From NCBI RefSeq assembly GCF_003477705.1, contig NZ_QUDV01000002.1, positions 248,001 to 312,000 of the forward strand: DNA of 64,000 nt, in the 5' to 3' direction. Made by a program: the position numbers and the translations under genes. The notes under the pieces are model-generated. The model had not been told where the DNA came from. It worked only from the letters and a program-made list of their open reading frames with translations, and did not search any database. Source of the DNA: Dorea sp. AF36-15AT. GTDB taxonomy: Bacteria > Bacillota > Clostridia > Lachnospirales > Lachnospiraceae. Within the stretch, counting starts at the first letter, position 1. Each line of letters starts with the position of its first letter. Below are positions 43,358 through 52,575 of this stretch, piece by piece.

Positions 43358-45403
43358 GTGGAATTACGAAAACGACAGGCAAAGATATTACAGGATCTTT
43401 TTGAAAAAAAGAGAATATCCGTAGATGCAATACTGGACGAATATGGAATTTCAAAGAGAACATTATATTATGATTTGAATAAAATTAATGACTGGCTGAG
43501 TGAAGATAATTTTGGCATGGCCAACATTGAAGATAAAGAAATCGTGATAGAGATTGCCAATCTTGCAGGCATGGAAAAGCGGATGCATAGAGGAAAAGAA
43601 TATTATTTTTCTTCAGAAGAGAGAAGGGCGATAGAGTTTCTGTTTATCACACTGAATTCTGAAAAAATTGTAATCGATGATCTGAAAAATGCATTTGATG
43701 TTAGTCGCAATACGATACTTTCTGATTTGAAAAGTGTAAAAAGCGAAATAGAAGAAAGTGGAGAATTGAAATTCTGTAATTCCATTAAGCAGGGCTATTA
43801 TGTTACGGGAGATGAATCCACATTAAGAAAGATTATTCAGGAGAAAATCAATGAGCTGAAAACTCCGGAAGGAAAAGCAGTGTTGAAGATTTATATGCAG
43901 AATTCGCTGTTTGAACTTACAAAAAATGAAATTGATTTTTACAAACTGTGTATCTGTATCATTAAACAGTATGAACTGGATATTAAAAATGAATATATAT
44001 TGTCAGATATGCAGACGGAAGGATTCATGATCCAGGTATCCTGGATACGTAGTCTGAAGGGATATACGATAAAACTCAGTGATGATGAAAAAAATGCACT
44101 TACAGGAACATTGTCGTATCGATCTGTTGAAAACAGTGTGGAGAAGATGGCAAGATGTGGCATCGAGATGGTACAGGAAGAAGTATATTATCTGGCATCC
44201 ATGCTGCTTGGAATCGAAACAACAGGATTTAAGACACACAGGGAAGAGGAGAGGTTTATTGAAAAGATTGCCGATCAGTTTATCTCTAATTTTGAGAGAA
44301 TTACTTGCTTAGTGTTTTATAACCGTAGCAAATTACGGCATGAGTTGTTTCACCATCTGCGGGCATTGTTTTACCGCATGAAATACGGAACACCGTCTGA
44401 TAATCCGCTGACCAGAGATATTAAACAGATGTATTCGTTTGTGTTTGAGGCTACGAGACGGGCGATTGCAGAGGTGGGCAATGATTTTATGCGGGATATT
44501 CCAGATACAGAAATTGCGTATCTCTGCATTTATATGGTAAGTAATCTGGATGAAAAGAAAGTGCATCAGAGTGCAAAATACGATGGAAGTATTCTGATTG
44601 TAGGACCTAAAAATATGGCAATCGCGACTCTGATCAAAGAACAGATTCAGAATTTGCTTGGTGACAGCTTTGAGTATGATGTGATTTCGTTGAGCCGACT
44701 GAAAACCAGAATGCTGAGCGAGTATGTAATGGTAGTGCTTGTGGATGTGCCACGAGGGAAGGTGACAGGAGAAAATGTCGTTGAGACCAGTATCGTACTT
44801 AACAAGGAAGATCAGCAGAAGATTGTGGATATATTGCAGAATGAGAAGCTGTTATCCAAATACAACAACAAAATAGAAGATATTCTATCAATAGTAGAAG
44901 AAAATGTGACACAGCCGATTGAACGAAAAGAACTTTATTTCAGTTTATTTCGTTATTTTAATTCACGAAAAGGATATAACCCATCAGAACAGCCGGGCAT
45001 GGAATGTATTCTGGGCGAGAAGACCAGGACGGAAGTATTGCCGGATCATATGGATTGGGAAGATACGTTGCATTATGGCAGTGAGTTGTTGGATAGTTCG
45101 GAAGGCCGATTGTGGGAACGAATTCAGAATCTGGTATCCAGAGACAAGTTGCAGACCTATCGTTTTGAGAAGGATGCAATCCTCATTCATTACCCGATGC
45201 AGGGTGAGCAGCAGAGAGAAATCAAGCTTCTCAAAATGATTTCAGAAGAAGGTGTGGTTTGTCCAGACGGCAAGAAAGCATATCTGATTTTATGCCTTAC
45301 TACGATTGACAAATATTCTCATTTTTCTTTGTTGGATGAGGTATATCGTTTTTACGGAAAGAAGACGAAGATTACGGAACTGGTTGAATCGTATAAGCAA
45401 TAG
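43358..45403 (+). CDS. PRD-containing transcriptional activator with EIIB- and EIIA-like domains
   Basis: A 681-residue MtlR/BglG-type regulator. Two HTH domains (about 5-60 and 88-140) are followed by PRD1 (about 185-290), PRD2 (about 300-400), an EIIB-like domain (410-500) and an EIIA-like end (530-680). The start is GTG 43358 behind AAGGAGCAGG. Phosphorylation sites look eroded: the second His position of PRD1 reads YLASM and of PRD2 reads YLCIY, and the EIIB Cys loop reads LIVGPKN. H328 of PRD2 remains. It probably controls the PTS operon, with a reduced set of PTS inputs. Confidence 0.85.
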   Translation: MELRKRQAKILQDLFEKKRISVDAILDEYGISKRTLYYDLNKINDWLSEDNFGMANIEDKEIVIEIANLAGMEKRMHRGKEYYFSSEERRAIEFLFITLNSEKIVIDDLKNAFDVSRNTILSDLKSVKSEIEESGELKFCNSIKQGYYVTGDESTLRKIIQEKINELKTPEGKAVLKIYMQNSLFELTKNEIDFYKLCICIIKQYELDIKNEYILSDMQTEGFMIQVSWIRSLKGYTIKLSDDEKNALTGTLSYRSVENSVEKMARCGIEMVQEEVYYLASMLLGIETTGFKTHREEERFIEKIADQFISNFERITCLVFYNRSKLRHELFHHLRALFYRMKYGTPSDNPLTRDIKQMYSFVFEATRRAIAEVGNDFMRDIPDTEIAYLCIYMVSNLDEKKVHQSAKYDGSILIVGPKNMAIATLIKEQIQNLLGDSFEYDVISLSRLKTRMLSEYVMVVLVDVPRGKVTGENVVETSIVLNKEDQQKIVDILQNEKLLSKYNNKIEDILSIVEENVTQPIERKELYFSLFRYFNSRKGYNPSEQPGMECILGEKTRTEVLPDHMDWEDTLHYGSELLDSSEGRLWERIQNLVSRDKLQTYRFEKDAILIHYPMQGEQQREIKLLKMISEEGVVCPDGKKAYLILCLTTIDKYSHFSLLDEVYRFYGKKTKITELVESYKQ

Positions 45404-45415
45404 TCTGGGAGGATT

Positions 45416-45811
45416 ATGATGAAGTGTATATATTGTGGAAAAGAAACCGAAAAGAATAAATATACAATTCGAGTTAATAAAGGTGCAGAAGAAGTTCAGT
45501 GCTGTGGACGGGAATGTTATTTGAAAACACGTAAATTTATCGATGCAGACAACAGTAAAAAGAAACTGCTGTTCTATATTATTGCAGCAGTACTTGTAGT
45601 AATTAATTTGTTTGTATTAGGTTACAAATTGCAGGTGTGGTGGATGTATATGCCAATGATTGGACTTGGAGCAATCGTGGTTGCACAGCCATCTATGTAT
45701 TGCACACCATTCTTTTATGAAAGTTTCGGTATGGTGAAAGCGTGGAAAATTATACGCGTAATAGGTGTGGCCATTGTGCTGATTGGTGTATTGATTACGC
45801 TGTTCCAGTAG
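45416..45811 (+). CDS. Zinc-ribbon membrane protein of unknown function
   Basis: A ~131-residue protein. An N-terminal zinc ribbon is formed by C4-x-x-C7 and C29/C30 with C34, followed by a basic linker and three hydrophobic segments (about 52-70, 75-92 and 111-130). The family is not recognised. Start is ATG 45416 or 45419 behind GGGAGG. It lies 12 bases after the regulator and 149 bases before the EIIA gene, so it may belong to the regulator transcript rather than to the PTS genes. It could be a membrane sensor or chaperone. Confidence 0.65.
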   Translation: MMKCIYCGKETEKNKYTIRVNKGAEEVQCCGRECYLKTRKFIDADNSKKKLLFYIIAAVLVVINLFVLGYKLQVWWMYMPMIGLGAIVVAQPSMYCTPFFYESFGMVKAWKIIRVIGVAIVLIGVLITLFQ

Positions 45812-45890
45812 TGCGATATATTGATATTACACAAAAAAACACAACTTTTTGCATCGGATATGTGCGAAATAGTGAACACTTTTGGTCTGT

Positions 45891-45919
45891 TTTGTGAAAA
45901 AAAAGAATGCTACTATATA
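45891..45919 (+). promoter_or_regulatory. Possible promoter of the PTS genes
   Basis: TATATA (45914-45919) is preceded after 17 bases by TTTGTG (45891-45896), a poor -35. Weak -35 boxes fit promoters that need an activator such as the PRD protein upstream. Confidence 0.4.
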
Positions 45920-45960
45920 TTTAGCAAGAAAAATAAAACAAACATATGGGAGAGAGCAAG

Positions 45961-46419
45961 ATGAAAAAGTTAAATGAAGCACTGATCGTGCTGGATGCAG
46001 ATGTTGAGACTGCAGAAGACTGTATTCGCCTGGCAGGAGAGATGTTTGAGAAAAACGGATATGTAAACGCTGGATATGCGGATGCGGTTGTAGAGCGGGA
46101 AAAAGAATACCCGACAGGACTTCCTGGAAAAGGAATCAATATTGCAATTCCTCATACCAACAACAAGCTGGTAAACGAGCCGGCAGTTGGAGTGATCATT
46201 CCGAAAAAGGCAGTGACATTCAGTATGATGGGAATGAAAGAGAACAAGTTGGAATGCGAAGTGATTTTACCATTAGTGGTAAAGGATTCGCATCAGCAGA
46301 TTGGCATGTTAAAGAAAATGATGTCAATCATTCAGGATGGTGAACTACTGAAGCGACTTAGAGATTCGAAAGATAAGACTGAGATTTTGAGTTTGTTAAG
46401 TGCTTTAGATGAAGTTTAA
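45961..46419 (+). CDS. PTS EIIA component, galactitol/fructose-type fold
   Basis: A 152-residue EIIA of the Fru/Mtl/Gat family accepting phosphate from HPr on H65 (in INIAIPHTN). The start at 45961 has GGGAGAG upstream; the ATG at 45946 lies before that site and is rejected. It is the first gene of the EIIA-EIIB-EIIC set, 29 bases before EIIB. It supplies phosphate for uptake of a polyol or related compound. Confidence 0.9.
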   Translation: MKKLNEALIVLDADVETAEDCIRLAGEMFEKNGYVNAGYADAVVEREKEYPTGLPGKGINIAIPHTNNKLVNEPAVGVIIPKKAVTFSMMGMKENKLECEVILPLVVKDSHQQIGMLKKMMSIIQDGELLKRLRDSKDKTEILSLLSALDEV

Positions 46420-46448
46420 AACCCATATAAAAGGAAGGAGGAACTAAA

Positions 46449-46748
46449 ATGAGACCAATTAACATTTTGTCAGTATGTGGATCAGGTACTGTTAGTTCAG
46501 CAATGCTTACATCCAAACTTACAGACATCCTGGAGGAGAATGGATACGAGGTAGAGGCTACTGAGGTAGCACCTGGCGGAGTAGAACTTGCAGTTCAGAC
46601 AGCTAATTATGATCTGATTGCTTATACAAGCCCGGTAGAAGATAGCTTTGGCTTGCCTTTGCTGAATGCAACAGGCTTCTTGGTAGGAATCAATGAGGAC
46701 GAATTCATTGAAGAGCTTATGGAAGTTGTAAGAAACTTAAAACTGTAA
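46449..46748 (+). CDS. PTS EIIB component, galactitol family
   Basis: A 99-residue EIIB with the phosphorylated Cys at position 10 in the P-loop SVCGSGTVSSAM, typical of GatB-like proteins. It takes phosphate from EIIA and passes it to the sugar in EIIC. AAGGAGG precedes ATG 46449; EIIC starts 36 bases downstream. Confidence 0.93.
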   Translation: MRPINILSVCGSGTVSSAMLTSKLTDILEENGYEVEATEVAPGGVELAVQTANYDLIAYTSPVEDSFGLPLLNATGFLVGINEDEFIEELMEVVRNLKL

Positions 46749-46784
46749 ACAATCTAAAAATGAAATGAGAGGAGAGAAAAAGGC

Positions 46785-48230
46785 ATGTTTGATACATTGA
46801 AACTTGTTTTTGACACCTTTGGAAAAGACCTCATGGTTCCAGTGATGATCTTCGTTATTTGTATGATCTTCAAAGCACCTGCGAAAAAAGCATTTTCATC
46901 AGCAGTGCTGGTTGGTGTTGGTCTGAAAGGTATGACATTCATTACCACTGAGTTTGGTGCGGTACTTTCACCATTGGTTCAGCAGCTGATTGCTACAACA
47001 GGACTGAACCTGAAAGCACTTGATATCGGATGGCAGGCGGTTGCATCTGTTGCATACTCTACCGATATTGGTATGATGTTTATCGGAGTTGGACTTGTAT
47101 TCCAGATTGTTTTATGGCTGGTAAAATGGACAGACATTTTTATGCCGTCAGATCTGTGGAATAACTATTCTATCATTGTTTGGGGATCAATGTTCTATGC
47201 GATCAAAGAGAACCTTGCGGTTGCATTTGTACTGATGCTCTTCATCAACGTTGTGACACTGCTGATTGCAGAGGTTATGCAGAAGAGATGGTCTACATAC
47301 TATCACTATCCGGGTTGTGCAATGACTGCACCTCACCATATGGGTGATGCTCCAATGTATCTTGTACTGAATATTATTGGTAACAAGATTGGGCTGGATA
47401 AGATTAAAGCTGACCCAGCTTCTATTAAAAAGAAATTCGGATTTATGGGTGAGCCAATGTATATTGGACTTATTGTAGGATTATTACTTGGTGTTGTAGG
47501 TAATATCGGAGATCTTAATACAATGGCAGCATGGGGAACTGTTATGAATGTAGCAATCACATGTTCAGCTGTAATGGCAATCTTCCCGAAAGTTGCCGGT
47601 CTGTTCGCATCTGGATTTACAGTACTTACAGATTATTCAAGAAAGACTCTGAAGAAGAGCAAATACGGAGCTGACAGAGAATTTATCGTATCAGTTAACG
47701 ATGCTCTTGGATATGGTGAAACAGCAACACTTACTACCGGTCTTCTGGTAATTCCGGTATGTGTACTTCTGGCATTTATCCTGCCAGGTAACGTGGTAGT
47801 TCCTCTTATGGTACTTCCTTCTCTTCCGTACATGGTAGAGGTTCCTGTTTGCCTGTCAAACGGAAATGTAATTAAGTCATGGATTATGGCTTGTATCGTA
47901 TTCAGCGCAAAGATACTTATGGCATCTTATTGGGCTGGAACATTTACAGAGATTGCTGCTGGAGCGGGATTTGAAGCTGCTACACAGGCTCTGGAAGGTG
48001 GAACGCTGATTATTGGATTTATCATGTCAAACTGTACAGCAGGTTTGATTACGATGGCGTTCTTAACCATGAACCCAGTTATTATTATTGCAGTAGTAGC
48101 AATTTACTTCGTACTGTATGTTCTGTTCAGAAAGAACAAATCTTCTGTGCGTGAGTACATTGAAAAGATTGCTCTTGGTGACAAATATGTAGCACCTGTA
48201 GCACCGGAAGCTGCTGCGAACGGACAATAA
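46785..48230 (+). CDS. PTS EIIC component, galactitol family
   Basis: A 481-residue membrane channel subunit of a Gat-type PTS with about 10-12 hydrophobic segments. Recognisable stretches are the YYHYPGCAMTAPHHMGDAPM region in the first half and the SVNDALGYGETATLTTGLL stretch in the second. GatC-family channels carry galactitol but also other polyols and possibly sugar acids; the enzymes downstream do not include a tagatose pathway, so galactitol is unlikely. A strong hairpin (48255-48296) follows. Confidence 0.9.
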   Translation: MFDTLKLVFDTFGKDLMVPVMIFVICMIFKAPAKKAFSSAVLVGVGLKGMTFITTEFGAVLSPLVQQLIATTGLNLKALDIGWQAVASVAYSTDIGMMFIGVGLVFQIVLWLVKWTDIFMPSDLWNNYSIIVWGSMFYAIKENLAVAFVLMLFINVVTLLIAEVMQKRWSTYYHYPGCAMTAPHHMGDAPMYLVLNIIGNKIGLDKIKADPASIKKKFGFMGEPMYIGLIVGLLLGVVGNIGDLNTMAAWGTVMNVAITCSAVMAIFPKVAGLFASGFTVLTDYSRKTLKKSKYGADREFIVSVNDALGYGETATLTTGLLVIPVCVLLAFILPGNVVVPLMVLPSLPYMVEVPVCLSNGNVIKSWIMACIVFSAKILMASYWAGTFTEIAAGAGFEAATQALEGGTLIIGFIMSNCTAGLITMAFLTMNPVIIIAVVAIYFVLYVLFRKNKSSVREYIEKIALGDKYVAPVAPEAAANGQ

Positions 48231-48254
48231 AGCAAAAGGTAAATATTGATGATT

Positions 48255-48298
48255 AACTTTCGTTCCATGGCTTAACTGCAATGGAACGAAAGTTTTTA
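48255..48298 (+). terminator. Intra-cluster hairpin with T tail
   Basis: AACTTTCGTTCCAT (48255-48268) pairs perfectly with ATGGAACGAAAGTT (48281-48294), followed by TTT. The next gene starts only 15 bases later, leaving no room for a promoter. It acts either as a partial or conditional terminator, or as a stabilising 3' end for the PTS mRNA. Confidence 0.75.
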
Positions 48299-48312
48299 GA
48301 AAGAGGCGTGTT

Positions 48313-49365
48313 ATGAAGATACTGGTAATTGGAGATATTGTAGTGAGTTGTGATCTTCTGGTTGAAGCGGCTAAGTCACTTCCGGGTGGAGAGCATGAAG
48401 TGGTAGCTGTTGAATGGAAAAGTGAAACCAGACAGGAATTTCAGAAAAAGGCATTGAACATTGAGAAAAATGGACCGACAGCAGAGGAACCGCCAAAGGA
48501 AGCATATGAGCAGATTGGTGATGCTGATATCTTACTTTCTCATTTCTGCCCAATTCCAGAAGATCTGATCGAAGCAGGAAAGAACCTGAAACTAATCGGA
48601 ACATGTAGAGGCGGAATGGAGCATGTAGACATTGCTGCAGCTACAAAGAGAAACATTCCGGTCATCCACTGCATCAGAAATGCAGAAGCTACTTCAGATT
48701 TTGCGGTTGGACTTATGTTTGCAGAGACAAGAAATATTGCTCGTGCACATGCGGCTGTAAAACAGGGAGTATGGAGAAAAGAATATGTGAATAGCCAGTA
48801 TACAACATCTATGTGTGAGATGACAGTCGGTGTTGTAGGACTTGGGCATATCGGAAAACTGGTTGCAAAGAAATGCCTTGGTATTGGCATGAAGGTGATC
48901 GCACACGATCCATTTGTAACACAGGAAAAAGTAGATGAAATTGGTCTGGATGTCAAGATGGTGAGCAAAGAAGAACTGTTTAAGACAGCGGATATCATTA
49001 CACTTCACCTGAGAGTAACACCAGAGACAAAGAACAGTATTAACAAAGAATATATTGGATTGATGAAGCCTACAGCATATCTGATCAATACTTCAAGAGC
49101 CGGAGTACTTGATAAGGATGCTTTGGTCGAGGCTTTACAGAACCGTACAATCGGCGGAGCTGCAATTGATGTGTTCTGGGAGGAACCGGTTCCGAAGGAT
49201 GATGTACTTCTGACACTGGATAACCTGACAATGACACCTCATAATGCAGGAAATGTTGTAGATGCACTTCCGAAGTCCCCATTATTACTTGCAAGAACGA
49301 TTAAGGAGTTCTGGGATACAGGAAAGAGCGATATGGTTGTAAATCTTAGAAATATAACAATTTAA
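48313..49365 (+). CDS. 2-hydroxyacid dehydrogenase (phosphoglycerate dehydrogenase-like)
   Basis: A 350-residue D-isomer-specific NAD-dependent dehydrogenase. The NAD motif GVVGLGHIGKLVA is near 175. Catalytic residues appear as Arg in INTSRAGVLD, Glu in DVFWEEPVP and His in MTPHNAGN. There is no ACT domain, so it is not the serine-pathway enzyme. The N-terminus is somewhat extended (ALNIEKNGPTAEEPPKEAY). In this cluster it probably oxidises or reduces a sugar-acid-like 2-hydroxyacid. Weak ribosome site AAAGAGG. Confidence 0.85.
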   Translation: MKILVIGDIVVSCDLLVEAAKSLPGGEHEVVAVEWKSETRQEFQKKALNIEKNGPTAEEPPKEAYEQIGDADILLSHFCPIPEDLIEAGKNLKLIGTCRGGMEHVDIAAATKRNIPVIHCIRNAEATSDFAVGLMFAETRNIARAHAAVKQGVWRKEYVNSQYTTSMCEMTVGVVGLGHIGKLVAKKCLGIGMKVIAHDPFVTQEKVDEIGLDVKMVSKEELFKTADIITLHLRVTPETKNSINKEYIGLMKPTAYLINTSRAGVLDKDALVEALQNRTIGGAAIDVFWEEPVPKDDVLLTLDNLTMTPHNAGNVVDALPKSPLLLARTIKEFWDTGKSDMVVNLRNITI

Positions 49366-49411
49366 CACAAAATAATAAAATGATTTAAGAGCAGATTGGA
49401 GGATTACCGGC

Positions 49412-50092
49412 ATGTTAATGGAGAAAGAAAGAATAGAGATTGTTGAGTATGGTAAGAAGATGAGCAGTGCAGGACTCTGCAAAGGCACAAGTGGAAATAT
49501 CAGTATTTATGATCCGGAAACCGGATATATGGCTATCAGTCCATCCGGAATCGGATATTTTGAAACAGAACCTGAAGACGTAGTTGTTATGAAACTTGAC
49601 GGAACAATTGTTGAAGGTAATCGTGCTCCATCTAGCGAACATGGTCTTCATTCAGTGATTTATCTGAATAAGCCGGAAGCAAGAGCGGTAGTACATACAC
49701 ATTCTATTTACTGTACTACGTTTGCTGCGCTGAATCAGCCGCTGAAAGCTGTTCACTATGTAATCGGCGGAGCTGGAGTGTCTGAGATTCCTTGTGCTCC
49801 ATATTGCACATTTGGAACACCGGAACTGGCTGAAAGTGTAAAGAATACAATTGGCGACAGCAAAGCAGTTCTGTTGCAGAACCATGGTCTGGTAGCAAGC
49901 GGACCGAAGCTTGCAAAGGCATTCAGCCTTGCAGTTAACCTGGAATTCGTTGCAGAGATTCAGTATCGTGCACTTTGCATCGGACAGCCGTGCGTACTGT
50001 CTGATGAGCAGATGGCAGAAGTAATGGTTCGTTTCAAATCATACGGACAGCCGGCTAAGAACAATGAAAAGAAAGACGGAATGGGCTACTAA
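49412..50092 (+). CDS. Class II aldolase (L-fuculose-phosphate aldolase type)
   Basis: A 226-residue zinc-dependent aldolase/epimerase-family enzyme that cleaves a phosphorylated ketose or keto acid into DHAP (or pyruvate-like product) and an aldehyde. Catalytic residues are in place: E76 in SSEHGLHS, H95 and H97 in VHTHS, and H158 in QNHGL. GGAGG precedes ATG 49412 at nine bases. It lies 46 bases after the dehydrogenase gene and 17 before the alcohol dehydrogenase. The aldehyde product could feed the next two enzymes. Confidence 0.9.
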   Translation: MLMEKERIEIVEYGKKMSSAGLCKGTSGNISIYDPETGYMAISPSGIGYFETEPEDVVVMKLDGTIVEGNRAPSSEHGLHSVIYLNKPEARAVVHTHSIYCTTFAALNQPLKAVHYVIGGAGVSEIPCAPYCTFGTPELAESVKNTIGDSKAVLLQNHGLVASGPKLAKAFSLAVNLEFVAEIQYRALCIGQPCVLSDEQMAEVMVRFKSYGQPAKNNEKKDGMGY

Positions 50093-50109
50093 GATTAGGA
50101 GGAGCATTC

Positions 50110-51135
50110 ATGTTAAGAGCGGTACTGTATAAAGAAAAGGAGCTTCGCATAGAGGAAGCTCCAATACCAGAGATTGGCGATGATGAAGTTCTGGTAAAGA
50201 ACAAAGTATCGACAACCTGCGGAACAGATGTAAAGATCTATAAAAGAGGATATCCGCTTCTTACGCCACCACATCCATTTGGACATGAGTATTCTGGAGT
50301 GATCGCAGCAGTAGGAAAGAATGTGAAGAAGTTTAAAGAAGGTGACCGCGTAGCAGTTCATAACACAGCACCTTGCGGACATTGCTATTTCTGCAAAAAG
50401 GGTCAGTTCTCTATGTGCGAAGATATGTTGTTTAATCGCGGAAGCTACGCTGAGTACGTAAAAGTGCCTAGAAGAATTGTTGAACAGAATATGTTTAAAC
50501 TGGATGATACGATCTCACACAAGACGGCGTCATTGATGGAACCATTTTCCTGTGCAGTATATGGAATCGATAATTGTCCGATTCAGCAGGGAGATACGGT
50601 TATCGTAAATGGTGCCGGACCGATCGGCCTTATGTTTGCAAGACTTGCAGTGCTAAGAGGTGGTAAAGTCATTGTATCTGATATGAAAGAGAATCGTCTG
50701 GAAACAGCGAGAAAGCTTGGCGTCTGGAAGACAGTGAATTTGACAGGAGTAGAAGATGCAGTTGCTGCGCTTTGCGCAGAAACAGAAAACGAGCGAGGGG
50801 CAGATGTTGTTATCGAAGCCACAGGTTTGATTGGCGTATGGGAGACCAGCGTACAGATGGCAAGAAAAGGTGGATTCATCCTTCTGTTTGGCGGTACAAA
50901 GGGAGGAAGTGTACTTCATGTAGATGCTACACTTTTACATTATTCACAGGTAACGATAAAGGGTGTGTTCCATACCACTCCGCTTCATGTAATGAAAGCA
51001 CTGGAGCTGTTGAAGATGGGTGTGATCTCAAGTGATGATTTCATTCAGAATGAATATCCGCTTCAGGAACTGGAAACAGCCATTCTGGAACATGCAGAAG
51101 GCAAGGTAATCAAAAACTGTATTATATACGATTAA
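50110..51135 (+). CDS. Zinc-dependent alcohol dehydrogenase (threonine/sorbitol DH-like)
   Basis: A 341-residue medium-chain dehydrogenase. The catalytic zinc site is C in TTCGTDVKIY and H-E in FGHEYSG. The structural zinc site is CGHCYFCKKGQFSMC with four Cys. The cofactor motif is VNGAGPIGLMFARLA. The substrate may be a polyol phosphate from the PTS or an alcohol/aldehyde in the downstream pathway. TTAGGAGG precedes the start. It is tightly spaced with the class II aldolase gene (17 bases). Confidence 0.88.
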   Translation: MLRAVLYKEKELRIEEAPIPEIGDDEVLVKNKVSTTCGTDVKIYKRGYPLLTPPHPFGHEYSGVIAAVGKNVKKFKEGDRVAVHNTAPCGHCYFCKKGQFSMCEDMLFNRGSYAEYVKVPRRIVEQNMFKLDDTISHKTASLMEPFSCAVYGIDNCPIQQGDTVIVNGAGPIGLMFARLAVLRGGKVIVSDMKENRLETARKLGVWKTVNLTGVEDAVAALCAETENERGADVVIEATGLIGVWETSVQMARKGGFILLFGGTKGGSVLHVDATLLHYSQVTIKGVFHTTPLHVMKALELLKMGVISSDDFIQNEYPLQELETAILEHAEGKVIKNCIIYD

Positions 51136-51173
51136 TAAAGACAGACAGGATATAGCATAAAAGGAGAAATAAA

Positions 51174-52547
51174 ATGGAAGAATTAGAATTTTCAATGATT
51201 GATGAAATGCTGGAAAAGGCTAAAAAAGCACAGGCTGAAGTAGAGAACTATACACAGGAGCAGGTGGATGCACTTGTAAAGGCAATCGGAAAAGCAATCT
51301 ATGACAATGCAGAAATGCTTGCAAATGAAGCGGTAACAGAGACCGGTTACGGAAGAGTAGACAGCAAGATTTATAAACAGAAGAAAGCAACTGCAGCGGC
51401 ATGGTATTATCTGAGAGATAAAAAATCTGTAGGTATCATTGATAATGATACAATCAACGGAGTTGTAACATTCGCAAAACCAGTTGGAGTTGTTGCTTGT
51501 CTGACACCTAGTACGAACCCGACTTCTACAACAGGAAGCAATGGTATGAACGTAATCAAATGCCGTAATGCGATGATCGTATCACCACATCCGGCTGCAA
51601 AGAATGTAACTATTCACGGAGTTAATCTGATTAATGCAGCATTAGAGGAACTTGGCGCACCGGAGAATCTGATTCAGGTTATCGAATCTCCATCTATGGA
51701 TGCAACAAAGGAACTGATGCAGAAAGTAGATGTTATCGTAGCTACAGGTGGACATGCAATGGTTAAATCCGCATATTCAAGCGGACGTCCATCATATGGT
51801 GTTGGACAGGGAAATGTACAGGTTATCGTAGCAGAAGACTATACAGATTATGACAAGATGGCTGCAACAATTGTAGGAAGTCGTGCATATGATAATGGTA
51901 TTCCGTGTACAGGTGAGCAGGCAGTTCACTTCCCGAAAGAGAAGTATGATGAATTTGTTGCTGCAATGAAACGTGCAAAAGCAGCTATGATCCCAGATGA
52001 CAAGGTAGATGAACTGCCGAAGATCCTCTTTAAAGAGAACGGAGCAATAGATGCAAAACATGTTGGTATGAAGCCGGTGAAGCTTGCTGCTGAAATGGGA
52101 TTTGAAGTACCGGAAGATACGCAGATTCTTATCTTTAACAACAGAGGAATCAGCAGAGAAAACATCCTGTGCAGAGAAAAACTTTGCCCGGTAATCCAGC
52201 TTTTCCCATATGAGTCATTTGAGCAGGCAGTTGCAGATGCTAAGACGAATCTGCTTTGGGAAGGTGCAGGACATACTTCTGTTATCTATACAAATGATAC
52301 GGAAAAAGCAGAGTATGTAGGACATGAACTTCCAGTAGGACGTCTGGTTGTTAACCAGGCTGGTGGAGCTGCATCAGGCGGAAACTATATCAATGGTCTG
52401 CATCCTACGATGTCTCTTGGATGCGGAAGCTGGGGTAATAATTCAATTTCAGAAAACCTTACTTACAAACATCTGATGAATACAACAAGACTTGCATACT
52501 ACCATGACTGCACAATGCCAGAACTGGATGAAGTATGGAAACTGTAA
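51174..52547 (+). CDS. CoA-acylating aldehyde dehydrogenase
   Basis: A 457-residue enzyme oxidising an aldehyde to its acyl-CoA with NAD and CoA. The nucleophile is C245 in DNGIPCTGEQAV, with the family context VGVVACLTPSTNPTST (about 104-119) and ATGGHAMVKSAY near 190. It resembles EutE/PduP/SucD-type enzymes (acetaldehyde, propionaldehyde, succinic semialdehyde) but lacks an encapsulation peptide, and no microcompartment genes are present. Its position after the aldolase suggests it captures the aldehyde product as a CoA ester for the thiolase-like enzyme that follows. Confidence 0.88.
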   Translation: MEELEFSMIDEMLEKAKKAQAEVENYTQEQVDALVKAIGKAIYDNAEMLANEAVTETGYGRVDSKIYKQKKATAAAWYYLRDKKSVGIIDNDTINGVVTFAKPVGVVACLTPSTNPTSTTGSNGMNVIKCRNAMIVSPHPAAKNVTIHGVNLINAALEELGAPENLIQVIESPSMDATKELMQKVDVIVATGGHAMVKSAYSSGRPSYGVGQGNVQVIVAEDYTDYDKMAATIVGSRAYDNGIPCTGEQAVHFPKEKYDEFVAAMKRAKAAMIPDDKVDELPKILFKENGAIDAKHVGMKPVKLAAEMGFEVPEDTQILIFNNRGISRENILCREKLCPVIQLFPYESFEQAVADAKTNLLWEGAGHTSVIYTNDTEKAEYVGHELPVGRLVVNQAGGAASGGNYINGLHPTMSLGCGSWGNNSISENLTYKHLMNTTRLAYYHDCTMPELDEVWKL

Positions 52548-52575
52548 TCAGAAGTGAAAGATAGGAGACTGTGAA

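Noticed and set aside
46785..48230. Galactitol as the PTS substrate
   Set aside because: The channel is GatC-like, but no tagatose-phosphate kinase or tagatose-bisphosphate aldolase follows. The downstream enzymes point to another compound.
51174..52547. Microcompartment-based propanediol or ethanolamine pathway
   Set aside because: The aldehyde dehydrogenase is of the CoA-acylating type, but it has no encapsulation-type N-terminus and no shell proteins or B12 enzymes are present.
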